A DNA stretch of 64,000 nt. It comes from Tulasnella sp. 424. Lineage: Eukaryota; Basidiomycota; Agaricomycetes; Cantharellales; Tulasnellaceae. Shown in pieces: positions 45,588 to 57,112 of this stretch (positions within the stretch are counted from its first letter, which is position 1; the number at the start of each line of letters is the position of its first letter). The notes below the pieces were generated by a model that saw only the letters and a list, made by a program, of their open reading frames with translations, ran no database searches and had not been told where the DNA came from. The position numbers were made by a program, and so were the translations under genes. Location: contig WSUB01000031.1 in NCBI GenBank assembly GCA_019633425.1, positions 186,001 through 250,000 of the forward strand, read 5' to 3'.

Positions 45588-48266
45588 TCAACAAAACCAG
45601 CCAGGATGAAAACCGGATACAACCCAACGGACCTTGTTGAAATCACGGCTGCTCGATTTGGGGCAAAGATTGCACGTCCTCCGCCGCCCACGGTTCTGGA
45701 CCAAAGTCGGGTGCCACCAGGGAGGGCATGGCTCTGCAGTGTCTAAGCTTTCAATGAGATCTCTTTGGCGAGCTCCATCCTTCTCTCTGATTTGTTTCAA
45801 CCGTTCCAACTGGGCTTCAGTAGTTACACAAGCCAGCCGCCCATCTTCTTGATCTCCGTGAGTGTGGATGAAGACGGGGAGCTCGTCATCATCATCATCC
45901 GAGTCTGGAGTCGGAGCCGCAGGATTCTTTGATAAATGCGACTCCATAGATTGGTACCACCGGCACTCATCGACATAATGTTGCACCTAAGCTTAGGATC
46001 AGAACAACAAACGATACTCAACGACTGGGCGAGCCCCTTACCAATTTGTCGAAAGACATCGTTTCAGAAACCAACTCGTCACATCGTAAGCAAAGGAAGA
46101 CCTTTCCAAGGTCCATTGCCTCGCTATAAGTTGTTCCCGATGAGAGCTCAAGATCTCCCACAAGACGGGGGATGAAAGAGCAAATCCGGGATGCCGCTTG
46201 TAATTTGGAAGTGTGGAAAGTTTTGTCCAACCACTCCTCGCCGCCAGATGCCCCAGGGGTCCATGGTGTTACAAGACAACACTCATGAATGAGTAAGTCA
46301 GGGAACCACAAAACGACTTTGCACTTCGTACAAAAGAATACGGCAGTTGGGGCGAACAGGTCGTCTGCGCTCACTTCAGTGGAGGGGTCGAATAGCACCT
46401 GGAGGTCTTCAAAGGGATCTTTACCCATGAGCAAACTTTGCATTTTCTGAGGATGGGGTCGTCCGTCGAGGACGAGTCGCAACGCGGCGATGATCTTCTC
46501 TTGGTTTGTCCTGTTGGCTGCTGCGACCTTAGCGACGTTCTTGATCCACAAATCCTCACGGATGGTCGTCTCGTCCGAGGATTTAATAAGTTTGGCAATG
46601 GCTGGAACGGCGAAGAGCTTGCGGGGTTCCAGGAAGAAGCTTGGATGTATGGTCGCTTCTGGCTCTTCGTTCATCCACTCTTTGAAATACTGCCAAACCA
46701 CGTTCCGCTTCATCTCTAACCGACCTTGAGCCTCTCTACGTAGCCGGCGCTTTTTATGTAGCTTGAGGAGCGGGGTTAATTTGGGGTACAGATCCTTCCA
46801 AGCTAGATGCCGTAGGATCGTCAGTCAAGCCCAGGATACAGAGTGCATGTATAGTGAGAAGCTGACCTCGATCTGTGAGAGTCTTGGGATTAAATATCAT
46901 CTCCATAACGTTGCCATCCCAATCTTGAATGTCCGATCGTGAAGGTAGGTCTTTCTGGTCCCAGCCTAGTAAGGAGAGCCGTTGCGAGATGCTGCGCTCG
47001 GGCCAAAAGTAGATATTGGTTACCGAAATTGGTACAACCAGAATAAAGGAACCTGCTGACTCACTCCTGAAATCGCTCCTGGCGTAAAAGTTCCCGTCTT
47101 TGCCTCCCTCCTCCCTCCGCCCATCTGATCATCCCCCGTGCTGTCTAAAGAGCGAGACGTTGGAATACACTCGAAACTGTCCATCATTTCGCAACACAAA
47201 CCGATTTAAGCATGGTGTTAAGCTTGGCTAGCGACTGATGAATGTCATTGAGGACATTGTGGTACGCCGCACTCCCTTCTCTCTCGCTGTCGATGGTTCG
47301 TTTTGCATCAACGACGAGCTGTCGGATATAAAGGGGGGTGCTCCAACGATTAAAGTTCCCGTTGACTAGCTGTAATTAGGAGCAGCCATGGCCGACTCGA
47401 AGGGTAGAATGTACCTACAGGACCGGGGCATGGCTTTCAACAATATTTCAGGCACATCTGGCCAGTCGTTTCTTATGATGTCCTCCGTGACGGTACTTGG
47501 AATGCAGAAGTTAGACAGTTGATGAGTGCCTTGCCTATGCCACGAGAAAACGGTATTCGTACTGGTCAACTACACATGTGTCGCAGAGTCGTAGTCGAAC
47601 AAAATAGTCCATTCTGGTGGTCGGTGATAAACATCCCTCATTTCCAACGACTATATCAGCGTCTCATCGTATCTTGACGAGCTGAAAATCTTACCTGACA
47701 TTCAGTTTCGAACATGAAGGACACATATCCGGGATGAGACAAATCTGGCGGACAGCTGGGAAGGCCTTTGACGCGTTCTATAGCCCCTGCCCAGACACCC
47801 CGGTTCTCGCGGGAGAGGAGGACCGCCCGGAAGCTCTTGGTAAGTCTTGACAAATTGAGCAGGTCTGGAGGTTCCAAATCCCGACAGACCTGCAATAGGA
47901 CCGTGAGTTACATTGATAGGCGACCTAGCATAGGTTTGGTTCGGACCATGAACAGAATGTCGACGGGGAGGTTGAGCAATCCGGACCGATCAACCCGTAA
48001 TCGAACAGGCGCCGAGTCTCCCCTTGCTCGTTTCTTGGGCGGTCGACTGATCCTCCACACCACAGAAGAGTTATTATCCTCTTCATCGGAGCTTTCACTC
48101 GTCTTTAGACCCTTGGCTTTGGCTTCAAAACTTGTCAGACGCGGGTCGGGGTGACATGAATTTTAGGTAATATAAAGATTTGGCATTCACCTTGCCTTGA
48201 CTGAAAACCTGACTTAGTGGATGCTGTATAAGCGTATCTGACCCTTTTACCGCGGGTTGAAACCAT
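45588..48266 (-). CDS. F-box protein (putative SCF ubiquitin ligase receptor)
   Basis: Exons, high to low: 48191-48266, 47947-48122, 47695-47889, 47576-47636, 47419-47529, 47202-47365, 47066-47124, 46867-46991, 46042-46802, 45588-45986; 2127 nt, 708 aa with all phases consistent. An acidic and basic N-terminus precedes an F-box at about 72-120 (LLNLPVDILFMVCRDLEPPD, then LLNLSRLTKSFR), which would bind Skp1. A Cys-pair segment (ECQGC to RLCDTC) follows, then LGWDQKDLP, and C-terminal CxxC and H/C clusters (FFCTKCK, FLCLRCDE, TCNLC) that may bind metal. This is the layout of the large F-box families of Agaricomycetes. Several acceptors were picked to match phase, so small details may be wrong. 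It lies tail-to-tail with RBR gene 6. Confidence 0.8.
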
Positions 48267-48903
48267 TCTTATAGAGCTAGGTGCTGAAGGGCACATCGGA
48301 GGGTGGTGGTGCAGCACCAACCACGCGCCGCCGCGCGGGCAAAGTTGTTCAATTAATCACACGCTTCTCACACCAAAGGCTGCCAAGGTAGAACGCCAGA
48401 CTTTAACTCTATAATGCGCACTTTAACGAAACCTTTGATCTGCGCAGACCCGTGTTTTGCGGTTCGCGCGCGTTCCGAAGGCACCAAACAGGGAGCACGA
48501 CGCCCACCTTGAAATAGTGAAGCACACGAGACATACTTCACATAGAATCTCAGTCAAAGCAATTTCAAAGACAGGGGAATCCTGAATATGGTTTTAGTTA
48601 GCAAAGCCGGTCGAGGATGAAGCAAGGAAAGGGGAAGCGAGTGAGGGGAGCTTTCATAAGCTAGTGTGGGGAGTGGTGCCTGGTGTCAGGGACCGGTGCT
48701 GGTACCCGAACGAACCTCTTGGGCGACAGCTGGGTCGGGGACTGCTCCAACGGCCGACGCGTCGAAAGGACGCGCTCAGAACATCCACTCACTATTCATT
48801 GACTCATACTCTGGCGAGCAGCTACATCAATTATCATGGTTACGGTACTACAGCTTTTGAAAATTTTCGAACTTCAAGAAGATCCACTCAAGGGGATGCG
48901 ACC
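48267..48903. other. Intergenic, no gene seen
   Basis: Contains the 5' side of the F-box gene and the 3' side of the lectin gene. One 149-aa plus-strand frame (48664-49113) overlaps lectin exons and is a shadow. Confidence 0.45.
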
Positions 48904-50389
48904 TCAAGCCCGGACAAGGAGCCACCTCTGGTTATTTGCGCCACTGCTGGTCCACAAGCAGATCTAGTCAGCAGAGAAAGAAGAATGCGCTCGGTCAGCA
49001 TGATGAAAGGAAATGGTCGGGGACATAATCGGGCCCTTCGGCGTACCTTGGCGCCGTCCTTGGCGCTACCTTCCGCCAGGTCCAGAACAAGGTTATTGCT
49101 TCCAGCAAGGTGAAGACTGCATTAGAGAAGGTATTTTAGGTAAGCTCGGTTGTCTGTGAAGCTCGGTTATGTAACGTACGTGTATCCGTTTTGGTCGCCC
49201 TGGACGTCCCATTCGGAATTCGTGTTGTTGTTACCGGTCGGCAGGAGACCTTGTGCGGCCTGTTCACCTCCTTTAAGAGAGAGATAAGTACCAGTGGCGC
49301 AGTTGCGAATGCGGTATCCTTGAACTCCGGGTTCGAGCTCCCACTAGAGCCAAAACGCCACAATCGTTTGTTTTTGGGCTTCAGTACGGCGTGGACCTCC
49401 AAGCTGTGAATGAGACCCGTACCTGTTGGTTGTTCCCTTGGGTGACCTGGTATCCAATGATAGCAGTACCATCATTACGGTCGCTTCCGCTCAAGTCCAT
49501 AGCGGTGCCCGAGTGGGCGTTTCTGATCCAGTACCGACCAGGGTCCACAGCGCCTCGATAACGACCAGCGCCTCCACCTCCTCCTCCAGGCCCGCTTCCT
49601 CCGGGCTGAGGCAAGGGTTGTTGTCCACGGTCGTCACGGCGGTCTCCACTGAGGTCGCTGTGGATGTGAGAGGACGATGTTAGTGGTAGATGGAAGGTGC
49701 AGGGTCATCGACGCACCGAACTGTCTCAAACTTCCACCTCTGTTGGCGGGCTTCAGTGTGGCCCCAGATGTTGATCTAATGGATTCGAAGATTAGATTCA
49801 ACACCATAAAAGTAAAGAGCGGACTAAATGGCCTTAGACCTACCGTGGTGCCGTTCTCATCCTTGCCGCTGTCCAAGTCAATAACGCCACGACTTCCTTT
49901 GAAGTAGATGCTGAAAAGTAAGAACATAAATGTTTGTTATCTTTCTGAGAGTGATGAGAGTAAAACTGACTTGTAGGTGTTATCGCCAGCATCGCGGATA
50001 TCCCAAGGAGTCGCCTCGCTTTCATTGTCCTCCGCTTTGACTCGAGTTCTGTCGTTTCCATTGGATGCATGGACGTAACGACGGCTCGAGACGTTGCGGA
50101 GAGTGTAGGAGTTGTCGTTCTTCTGGCGGACTTCCCACTGACATGAATGGGACAGTGAGACGACATATAGCCTAGTACAGGGGAAGTGGGCGGCGACGAA
50201 CCTCTTGGTTGCCAGATCCGGGACGAGAATCCCATCCGTGAATGACTTCACGGTTCTTCTCGCTGTTGTCAAGGTACGTCCCCGACTTTTGAAAGAATTG
50301 TTATGCATTCCTTCATGCCCATCGCTGAAAGTGTATGAGCAACGTACCTTCAAGTTTCTAATTCGATAGACTCCAGTTTGGATGGTCAT
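48904..50389 (-). CDS. Two-domain ricin-B-type lectin
   Basis: Exons, high to low: 50348-50389, 50202-50285, 49971-50137, 49844-49910, 49717-49775, 49423-49657, 49180-49343, 49047-49116, 48904-48963; 948 nt, 315 aa, consistent phases. Two beta-trefoil carbohydrate-binding domains of the ricin-B type are joined by a Gly/Pro-rich linker at about 140-175. Domain 1 (1 to about 138) starts GVYRIRNLKSGTYLD; domain 2 starts RYWIRNAHSGTAMDLSG. Several QxW-type repeats are visible (NQEW, QQRW, NNQQW, NNQRW), each marking a trefoil lobe. There is no signal peptide, so it is likely a cytosolic lectin like other fungal fruit-body or sclerotial lectins, which often bind nematode or insect glycans. The enzymatic chain found in plant ricin is absent. 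Exons 1-3 are duplicated in WW gene B. Confidence 0.85.
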
Positions 50390-50394
50390 GGTGA

Positions 50395-51470
50395 AGAGTT
50401 GTCAATGATAGAAGGGACTCTTTGATCCTGGGGGAGCAGTGATGACGATCTTCAGTATTTCATTCAGTCGTTTTATAGACGCAACTGACGCAAGATGAGA
50501 TGCGATGGATGTGCTGATTGCGCAAGGGGTCTGGATGGAGGCTACCCCCCAAAACGAGGACGCTCCGAGTCAGATCATGCCAAGAAGATCCTACGGCAAT
50601 CTTCTACATCCGATTCTGATCAGCTAGTAGTTTTCTTTTTTTCTGCGGTGGGCGGGGAATTCAAATAAGCTGTGCAAACAGACATGAGAAACTGTGGCGT
50701 CATCAACGTGCCTGAGATTCCCCGCCGTGTACCATACGGATCGTTCGGTAACTGTGCAGTCCCGAGGCATTTCAAAGTCTGTCCATTGGATCAGCAGGGC
50801 CTGATTGCTTAGAGTGAGGTTGTTCGGGGGCAGCTGACACCGATACGGTCGGAGGGATGGATGCACCCTCTTTGGCGAAATTGACTCATTTGCAAATGCT
50901 CCGGCTGATCTAGACTCTTTCCAACTGCAATCGAGTGGCGTACATAATCTATAAGTATTCTGTCACGGGAAGGCGACCATGACAAGCCATTGAGAGCTTA
51001 GACGAAGGAGAAGACAGAAGCCACGTGTCACAACCCTACCTTACCAAATACGGAAACTGATAGAAAGTCAGGCAAATGAGAGGCGGAAGTGGGGAAACCT
51101 CTGAGGTCAAACCCCCCTGCTTGGAGTCTAAAACCTTAAATTTAAGCAGACAGTTAGCGGAGAAAGAAAGGTCACCGTTCAAGATGCACTGTCTAATTAC
51201 CGGCATACCCGGTCCGCACCTTCTACCCGCTGTGTGAACGCGTTTATGACCAGGCGTTCCATGACACTTAAGGTTCTTATGCACGATAAGGTGGGACGGC
51301 GTTTCCTATTTCGTCAGCCGAGGTCAACCCCAGCACGTTTTCTCGAGCAAGCAGTTTCCTCAGCGACTCTAAATAGGAAACGCGGCAAACTCCCATCGGG
51401 CATTGCTTTAATATCCCCTTGTTCATTTTCCACCCTGTCATAGTAAGCAATATGTAACGGTTGGCTCGGG
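50395..51470 (-). promoter_or_regulatory. Lectin upstream region with TATA element
   Basis: About 1 kb upstream of the lectin, present inverted at 16535-17570 and partly at 26777-27168. The TATA element is at 50471-50477 (minus strand), about 82 nt before the ATG. The long conserved block suggests that the duplicated unit was the promoter plus the first exons. Short frames inside it are not genes. Confidence 0.65.
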
Positions 51471-51479
51471 CGTCCAGTG

Positions 51480-54400
51480 GAAAAGCCTGAATTGATCTAT
51501 ATTGGAATCTTTCATTGCAATAGCAGAGGGAAGTGGGGAGGATCGAAAGGCATGATCGAAAATAGAGTGCAAAGCAAGTCTCCATAACACTATCGACCCG
51601 TACATAAGCTGCATTCAGCATTAAACGCCATTGCCTATCCCTTTGCCTGCCAAAATGTCAGGGATGGGAGCCAGGGGAATACCGTAGCTCTGGCACGGCG
51701 GAGTATAATGAGATGACCGTCCGGTAGACACTTCCTATCGTATTGAGGTACTTTCGGAATATTTTATTGAAGTTAATCTACTAAAAGCGCCTATGCGATC
51801 ATAGACAAGGGAGGATGGACTGTGCTCCGCCGATTCGGATTTGGATGCTCAGTCTTTACGCCTTGGTGCGCTTGACCGAAAAGGAGGAGATAAAGAGCAG
51901 ATGCATCACCCTCACGGCAGTGTAAGTCCTGACTCAGGAAAGGGATTGTGAAGCCGAGTATCCTAGTCAAGTGGCTTACGGAGATATGAGCAAGGTGGCC
52001 GTAGAGGCTAGCCTTGCCTGGGGCTCGAGCGTTAATCAACCCTCGTACTTATATCTCTTCAAAATGAAGAGAAACCATTTGGAGTGATTGAATATATCAA
52101 TTACAGGTTCATGATTGAAGACTGAGGGGCCCAACTCACCCCGAAATACACTTCGGTCATCTCCATTCTCCGTTCTGCGAAGGCTACATGTACACGGGAG
52201 TAACCCTACGTTCCGGAAAGCAAGTTAACTCCGCCGCTGTCCTGCTCGAAGCGTGCGGCGTCTCTTCGAAAGACAGTGCACTATCGCTAACATGCTTTGA
52301 GTTCACGGTGCTGTGGGACTTGGTCCGGGGAGGAGCTGCGGATGACGTGATCGGTGCTAACCAGTTTCCAAAAATCATGCGTCAAGGAGATCTAGTGTGA
52401 AAAAATAAGCCAAGATCGACTGCGGCGGGCTTGTAGGAGGTGCAGTGACGAACCAGCTTTTCCAAAAGGAGGAAAGTCCGGGTTGCCCGGAATGCGGAGT
52501 TTAACGGCCAACTTGGGATAAGTCACCTTGGAAAATGTCTCGGTTTGAATAAAATCTGGCGCTTGAGCGTTGGGTGTGATCATTTCGGCGATACCTTGCA
52601 CTGCATTCGAGTCGTTCGCTGTCCAGCAAATCCCTAGCCGAAGGCGAATAGTAGGGAAATGCAATGTGACGAGGAAGTATTCAACAAGCTGGACAAGGCG
52701 AATTTAATTAACTCAGTTCGATCGAATATTCGATGTGATGAGAGGCGGAACTTGAACCCCAAAGCCACATAGAGCAGATATGACGGTACTAAATGGGAGT
52801 GAAGGGTTTATGTGACGAACGGGTTCAGAAAGTAAGATGAAATGAGATGTGCTGTGAACTTGCACATCTTCGGAAGATCAAGGGAGATCCCGAGATGGCC
52901 CAGGCTTCCACTGAGTGATGAAGGGTTAGTGGGACTAATGGAGAAAGACAAGCTATAGGAGAGAAAGAAAGAGCGCGCCAGTTAGGGGTTGGATTTAAGT
53001 ATCCATAGCTCCACGCGCCACGAAAACTGTGGAGTAATGCAAGAAAGCCTGGCGTTTCTTCGTCGGTTTTGAGCTGTACGATGGTTGGAATTATTCTCGC
53101 GTGGTAACCGCGACTTCCATTGGTAGGCTGTCCATCTCCGCGCGAGTAGAAAACAAAGACCCGACACGCTACAGCTTTAGCTCGGAATCGTAGCTATGGG
53201 TTGATTGATAGGTAAGGGGAAATGGTAGAGATCATGTCCATACAGATCCAGAACTTTTTTCACATTGAAGGGGGCTTTTAGATCCGTCTTTCTCAAAGAA
53301 TCATCGTTCCGGACCCATTAGGATAGAGATAGAGATCCATCATAGAGCATTATTTTGCCGATAAGAAGGTGTCTTAGTCGCCCATGCTGTCTCGAATGGG
53401 GTTTGCGTTCGCCCAGGCAGGAGGATCCGGCCGTGGGTCGCCCAGAGCAGTGGAGATCGAAGATTCTGGTCAGAAATACTTTCTCGGAATGGTATAGAAA
53501 CGGCTAACATACTTGAAATACCAAGGAATGCGATGGTGTCGCAGTTGGCTGGTTCGCCTAAGTTCTAAGCGAGCGGCAAAAAGAAATCCCTCAAAACGTA
53601 AAGAAGACTCTGGAAATATCTGGCCACATCGTAAAGATTTCTTGAGTGCAGTCTTCCTTAGAGAGGCCTCTACGAATGTTAATGCGAGAAGAAGAACCAT
53701 GCTTCGCTCAAGGAGACTTGAGAGCTCGTGACGAGTAGTCACGGGCGGTAGAACAGAATGATGCTGATTACATTTGACGCCCGACGGGTGGAATTCAGTC
53801 ACTTCCTTGGATATGTCTCCGACTCTAAGGAGAAGCTATCTTGGTAGTAGGTGCCCCAGGGCTCCGAGCTGCGTGAAGGAGGGCATTCCGCAAATCAGGG
53901 CACGCGCGCATCATTTTCAATGCACTGGCCGGGCAAGGCTACCCATAGTTGACATGACTTATACTCAGATGAATAAAGTAATTGTTGCAAGATATATCTG
54001 CAATTAAAGGCGGAGGACCTGAAACATACGTCCTCGTTGCAGAAGAGACGCGTCGAGGGCGTCACCCGAGTTCGTGACTTCCGTCGAAAATACATTTATT
54101 TGCGATAGTGTGTGCAAATGATAGGACTCACGCATAAATAAGCCAGATGGGCTGCTCGCAATCGGTGAAGAACGGTGTCTGCCTGTCCGAGACCTGCAGT
54201 GTGGCTGCCGACAAGTCGTCAGCGCTCAGGTCGGCTTATGTAAGCGCTCTCAGCACTCGAAGGTGAAGGTGGGAGGCGCCTGGGTGTTTTCCCCTGATTT
54301 TGAGTGGTTTGGATGCGTTCGATTGTTCGGGATATAGGAGAGGCTCACAGCGGTCCGTCCGTGTACTAGCACTTTGAGGGAACATAACAGTGGACGGGGA

Positions 54401-54888
54401 ACTTGGAATCAATCGGTGGGTTGGTGTCAGGGCCAAGTAAGTCTATTGTTTCCGTTTCCCGTTTCCCACGTCTGACGAACCGAACGTCCTCCGCCACCGC
54501 CCGACTCAAAGACCGAGGAAGCCCTTGACGCGGGTGGCGCAGGTCGACCATGAGCGACATACACTCTATTCTGTGCACCAATTCATTCGAAGAGATCGAC
54601 AATAACCTTCCCAAGACGTAGAAGCAATGGGAAGCCACCCCGACGACACGCTGCCTCGTGGCCTTGCGTTGCAACCCGACATATTGCCTCCCTGTGTTTA
54701 CTCTCTCACCCGCGCCCCCGTCTTACGTCTTCGTTTACATTCACTTGAACATTTTCTCGGGAAAACAGTGTGCAGAGTTTACGTCCTCGTGGCGTTCAAC
54801 CGCCCCAGAACTTCCAAAAGGAGTAATGGATGTTCAATCACAGTTCGAACAGGGTCCATCGTTTGGGGCTCGGTGACCGCAGTTTATA
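51480..54888. other. 3.4 kb without a recognisable gene
   Basis: Only short overlapping frames on both strands. One of possible interest begins at 54147 with MGCSQS, a myristoylation/palmitoylation-like start, but stays open for about 40 codons only. Frames at 52392-52664, 53470-53802 and 54366-54674 (minus) have no domains. Probably intergenic or eroded DNA. Confidence 0.4.
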
Positions 54889-54892
54889 AAGT

Positions 54893-54901
54893 CTCCCAGC
54901 C
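54893..54901 (+). promoter_or_regulatory. TATA element of the 209-aa gene
   Basis: TTTATAAAG about 235 nt before the ATG at 55132, followed by a pyrimidine-rich leader (CTTTC-type repeats) usual for strongly expressed fungal genes. Role inferred. Confidence 0.45.
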
Positions 54902-55131
54902 CAACACGCGACGGTTGGTTTCTTCCTTCAACACTTTCCCCAGCTTTCGAGCTTTCACGAAGTTTTTCTTACTTGACTTAACGTTCACTTGACTCGTTTG
55001 TTTCCTTTCATTTCACGACAGAATCAACGTTCGCCATTCCGACCTTTTACGTTTAACTCGCTCCCTACACACAACGCTGCAACACAGCCATACCAACTTT
55101 TGTACCACCACTGAACACGCAACGCAACAGC

Positions 55132-55761
55132 ATGTCGTACCTTAGCGCCGCTCTCCCCCTCGCTCAGCACTCCAGCACCAATTTGGGATTCCTCGCATGG
55201 GATCGGAAGGAGCACATCGCTTTGGGATCCGACGCACGCCCCATGAACTCACCTTCACCCACCCTGACTTCGTCCAAACCATCTTCCGAATTCATCCGTC
55301 CCTCCTACGAGAGCCGTTGGTCCGACTCGTCCGCAAACCACTCAAACCAAAACACCCGATCCACTCGGAGGACAACCTCCACCGCCGAATACGAAGACGA
55401 AGACGAGGACGAAGATGACGACATGAAGTTTTACCACCCTCGAAGATCACCTAGGGCCACGTATCACTCCACCTACAGCGCACGTTCATCACTCTCCCTC
55501 GGAACCACTCAAGCGTTTTACCTTTCAACCACTACTGTCGGCCCCCCACCACCTCTCCCACCGTTCCCATCCGAGTATTATCCAGAGGGACTCCCGCGTA
55601 AATACTCGCCTTCTCCTTCGCCTGTTGTAGGGGAATTTGATCCCAATGCGGACGAGCGGTATTTCGTTACGAGGTCAAAGAGTAGCGTTGCCGCAGGCTT
55701 GAAGAAGCAGTTGAAGAGGATGTTTAGACGAAGGTCCGGATCGGTGGCGAGGGCACTCTAA
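55132..55761 (+). CDS. Uncharacterised 209-aa Ser/Pro-rich protein
   Basis: Intronless. Not recognised. The N-terminal 85 residues are Ser/Thr/Pro/Asn-rich. An acidic repeat of Glu-Asp pairs sits at about 87-96, followed by a Tyr/Ser/Arg stretch and a PPPPLPPFP run near 143-151. The last 30 residues are very basic (LKKQLKRMFRRRSGS). There is no signal peptide or membrane helix. The charge asymmetry suggests a disordered nuclear or cytosolic protein; function unknown. The TATA element and pyrimidine-rich leader upstream support expression. Confidence 0.55.
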   Translation: MSYLSAALPLAQHSSTNLGFLAWDRKEHIALGSDARPMNSPSPTLTSSKPSSEFIRPSYESRWSDSSANHSNQNTRSTRRTTSTAEYEDEDEDEDDDMKFYHPRRSPRATYHSTYSARSSLSLGTTQAFYLSTTTVGPPPPLPPFPSEYYPEGLPRKYSPSPSPVVGEFDPNADERYFVTRSKSSVAAGLKKQLKRMFRRRSGSVARAL

Positions 55762-57112
55762 TTTCCAAAAGAGGCTCTTCGAGCGAACGTGTTGACGGAG
55801 TGGTGCGCTGGTGCGCAGGACTTTGCACATTGAAGAAATATATATATACCCTATGCTTGAAATCCTTTCTCTCTCGAACTTTTATGCCCCACTCTCCTTT
55901 CTGGTCTGTTCACCGTTATGTCCTCCCTTGCCTTGCGCGAGCCAGCCTCGTATACCTCTGGCGTAGTACGTCCGCGGCTTGATAGCCACACCTCGTATAT
56001 AAATATATATTGTGCTGGAATAATTATATAACTCTGGTCTGCGTCCGGTCACAATGGCTACAATTGTGTTTACTCATTGAAAAAGCATCGGTATCTGAAT
56101 GTTGTAGCTTTCACCGCAACCTCGGCTGGTGCTGAGAACAGCCCGCTTGCCATCGTCGCACCTCGACAATACGCAGAATCTGAGCTCAAATGTTGCACCC
56201 GAGCATCTCGCTTGCACTGCAACCACCTTCCTGCATCCGTAGACCGAGGCTGTCCGCAGCAAAAGCTGCAAAACCGAAGGGTCGTGTTCTCAGAGAGCCA
56301 GTCAAGGGATTTGTGCGGGTGGTGACGGAAAGCGAACATTCTGCGTTTCACACTTGTGGCGCTATTTATGGCAGCTGGCTTGAATTGGGTCATGAGAGGG
56401 GGTCGTCAGCCCTGACCGAAAGGCGGCAGCTGCAAGTGAACTTCGGACGTGTCGCGGAAGAGGGCGGACGGCTCAGAGAGCGGAATCACTCTAGAAAACC
56501 GATTCCAAATAAACATATAAGGGAAACCACAACACCAAGCTCGGGACAAACCCCCAAAGCTCCCAGACGATAAATAAGAAATCAAAGCAATATTAACGAA
56601 TAAAAGGTAGCCAGAGAATAAATAGAATCGAGCGATACTTGAGCTATGCCGTTCGAGTTTCAACAAAGGAACCTTGAGACCACTCGTCTGAGTCGTCTCC
56701 AACCCCTCTTAGCCGAGGATCCAGAAGATCCCCTGCTGTCCGTAACCGGAGGAGGCTGGGGAGGCTCCGTCAGCTCCAGTCGGATCTTGTAGATAGCCTC
56801 GATGACCAGGTCGAGGTCTACTGGCGTCGCCTCCGGCTGTGGTCGCACAGCCGCCGTGGTCCCAGATTGTACGCCTTGGAATTGGTCCAACTCCTGCCAC
56901 TCCTCCTCGGAAAACCTTCCGAGAACCATCCCGACTGGTGCTGGCTCCGTAAAAGGCCAAAGGCCAGCCCCCCCCACCCCGCCTCGACTCCGCCATCCTC
57001 TTTTCCTGCTCGCTCTTCTAAAAATCCGCCCTCCTCGATGTCTCCGTCGTCCTCGAAGAAATCGGCGACATCCTCAGAGTTCCGAGTCCGCCTCCCTCCA
57101 CTTCCCCTTGAG
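55762..57112. other. Intergenic; frames here are shadows
   Basis: Just downstream of the 209-aa gene are AT-rich repeats (TATATATA near 55840 and 56000), plausible 3' UTR sequence. Frames at 56070-56393 (minus) and around 56660-57200 on both strands overlap each other and the tail of the next gene, and show no domain. Confidence 0.4.

Noticed and set aside
53470..53802. 110-aa minus ORF starting MTEFHP, slightly like the MTQFNP start of the 58561 gene
   Set aside because: Similarity is limited to the first few residues and no downstream exon matches.
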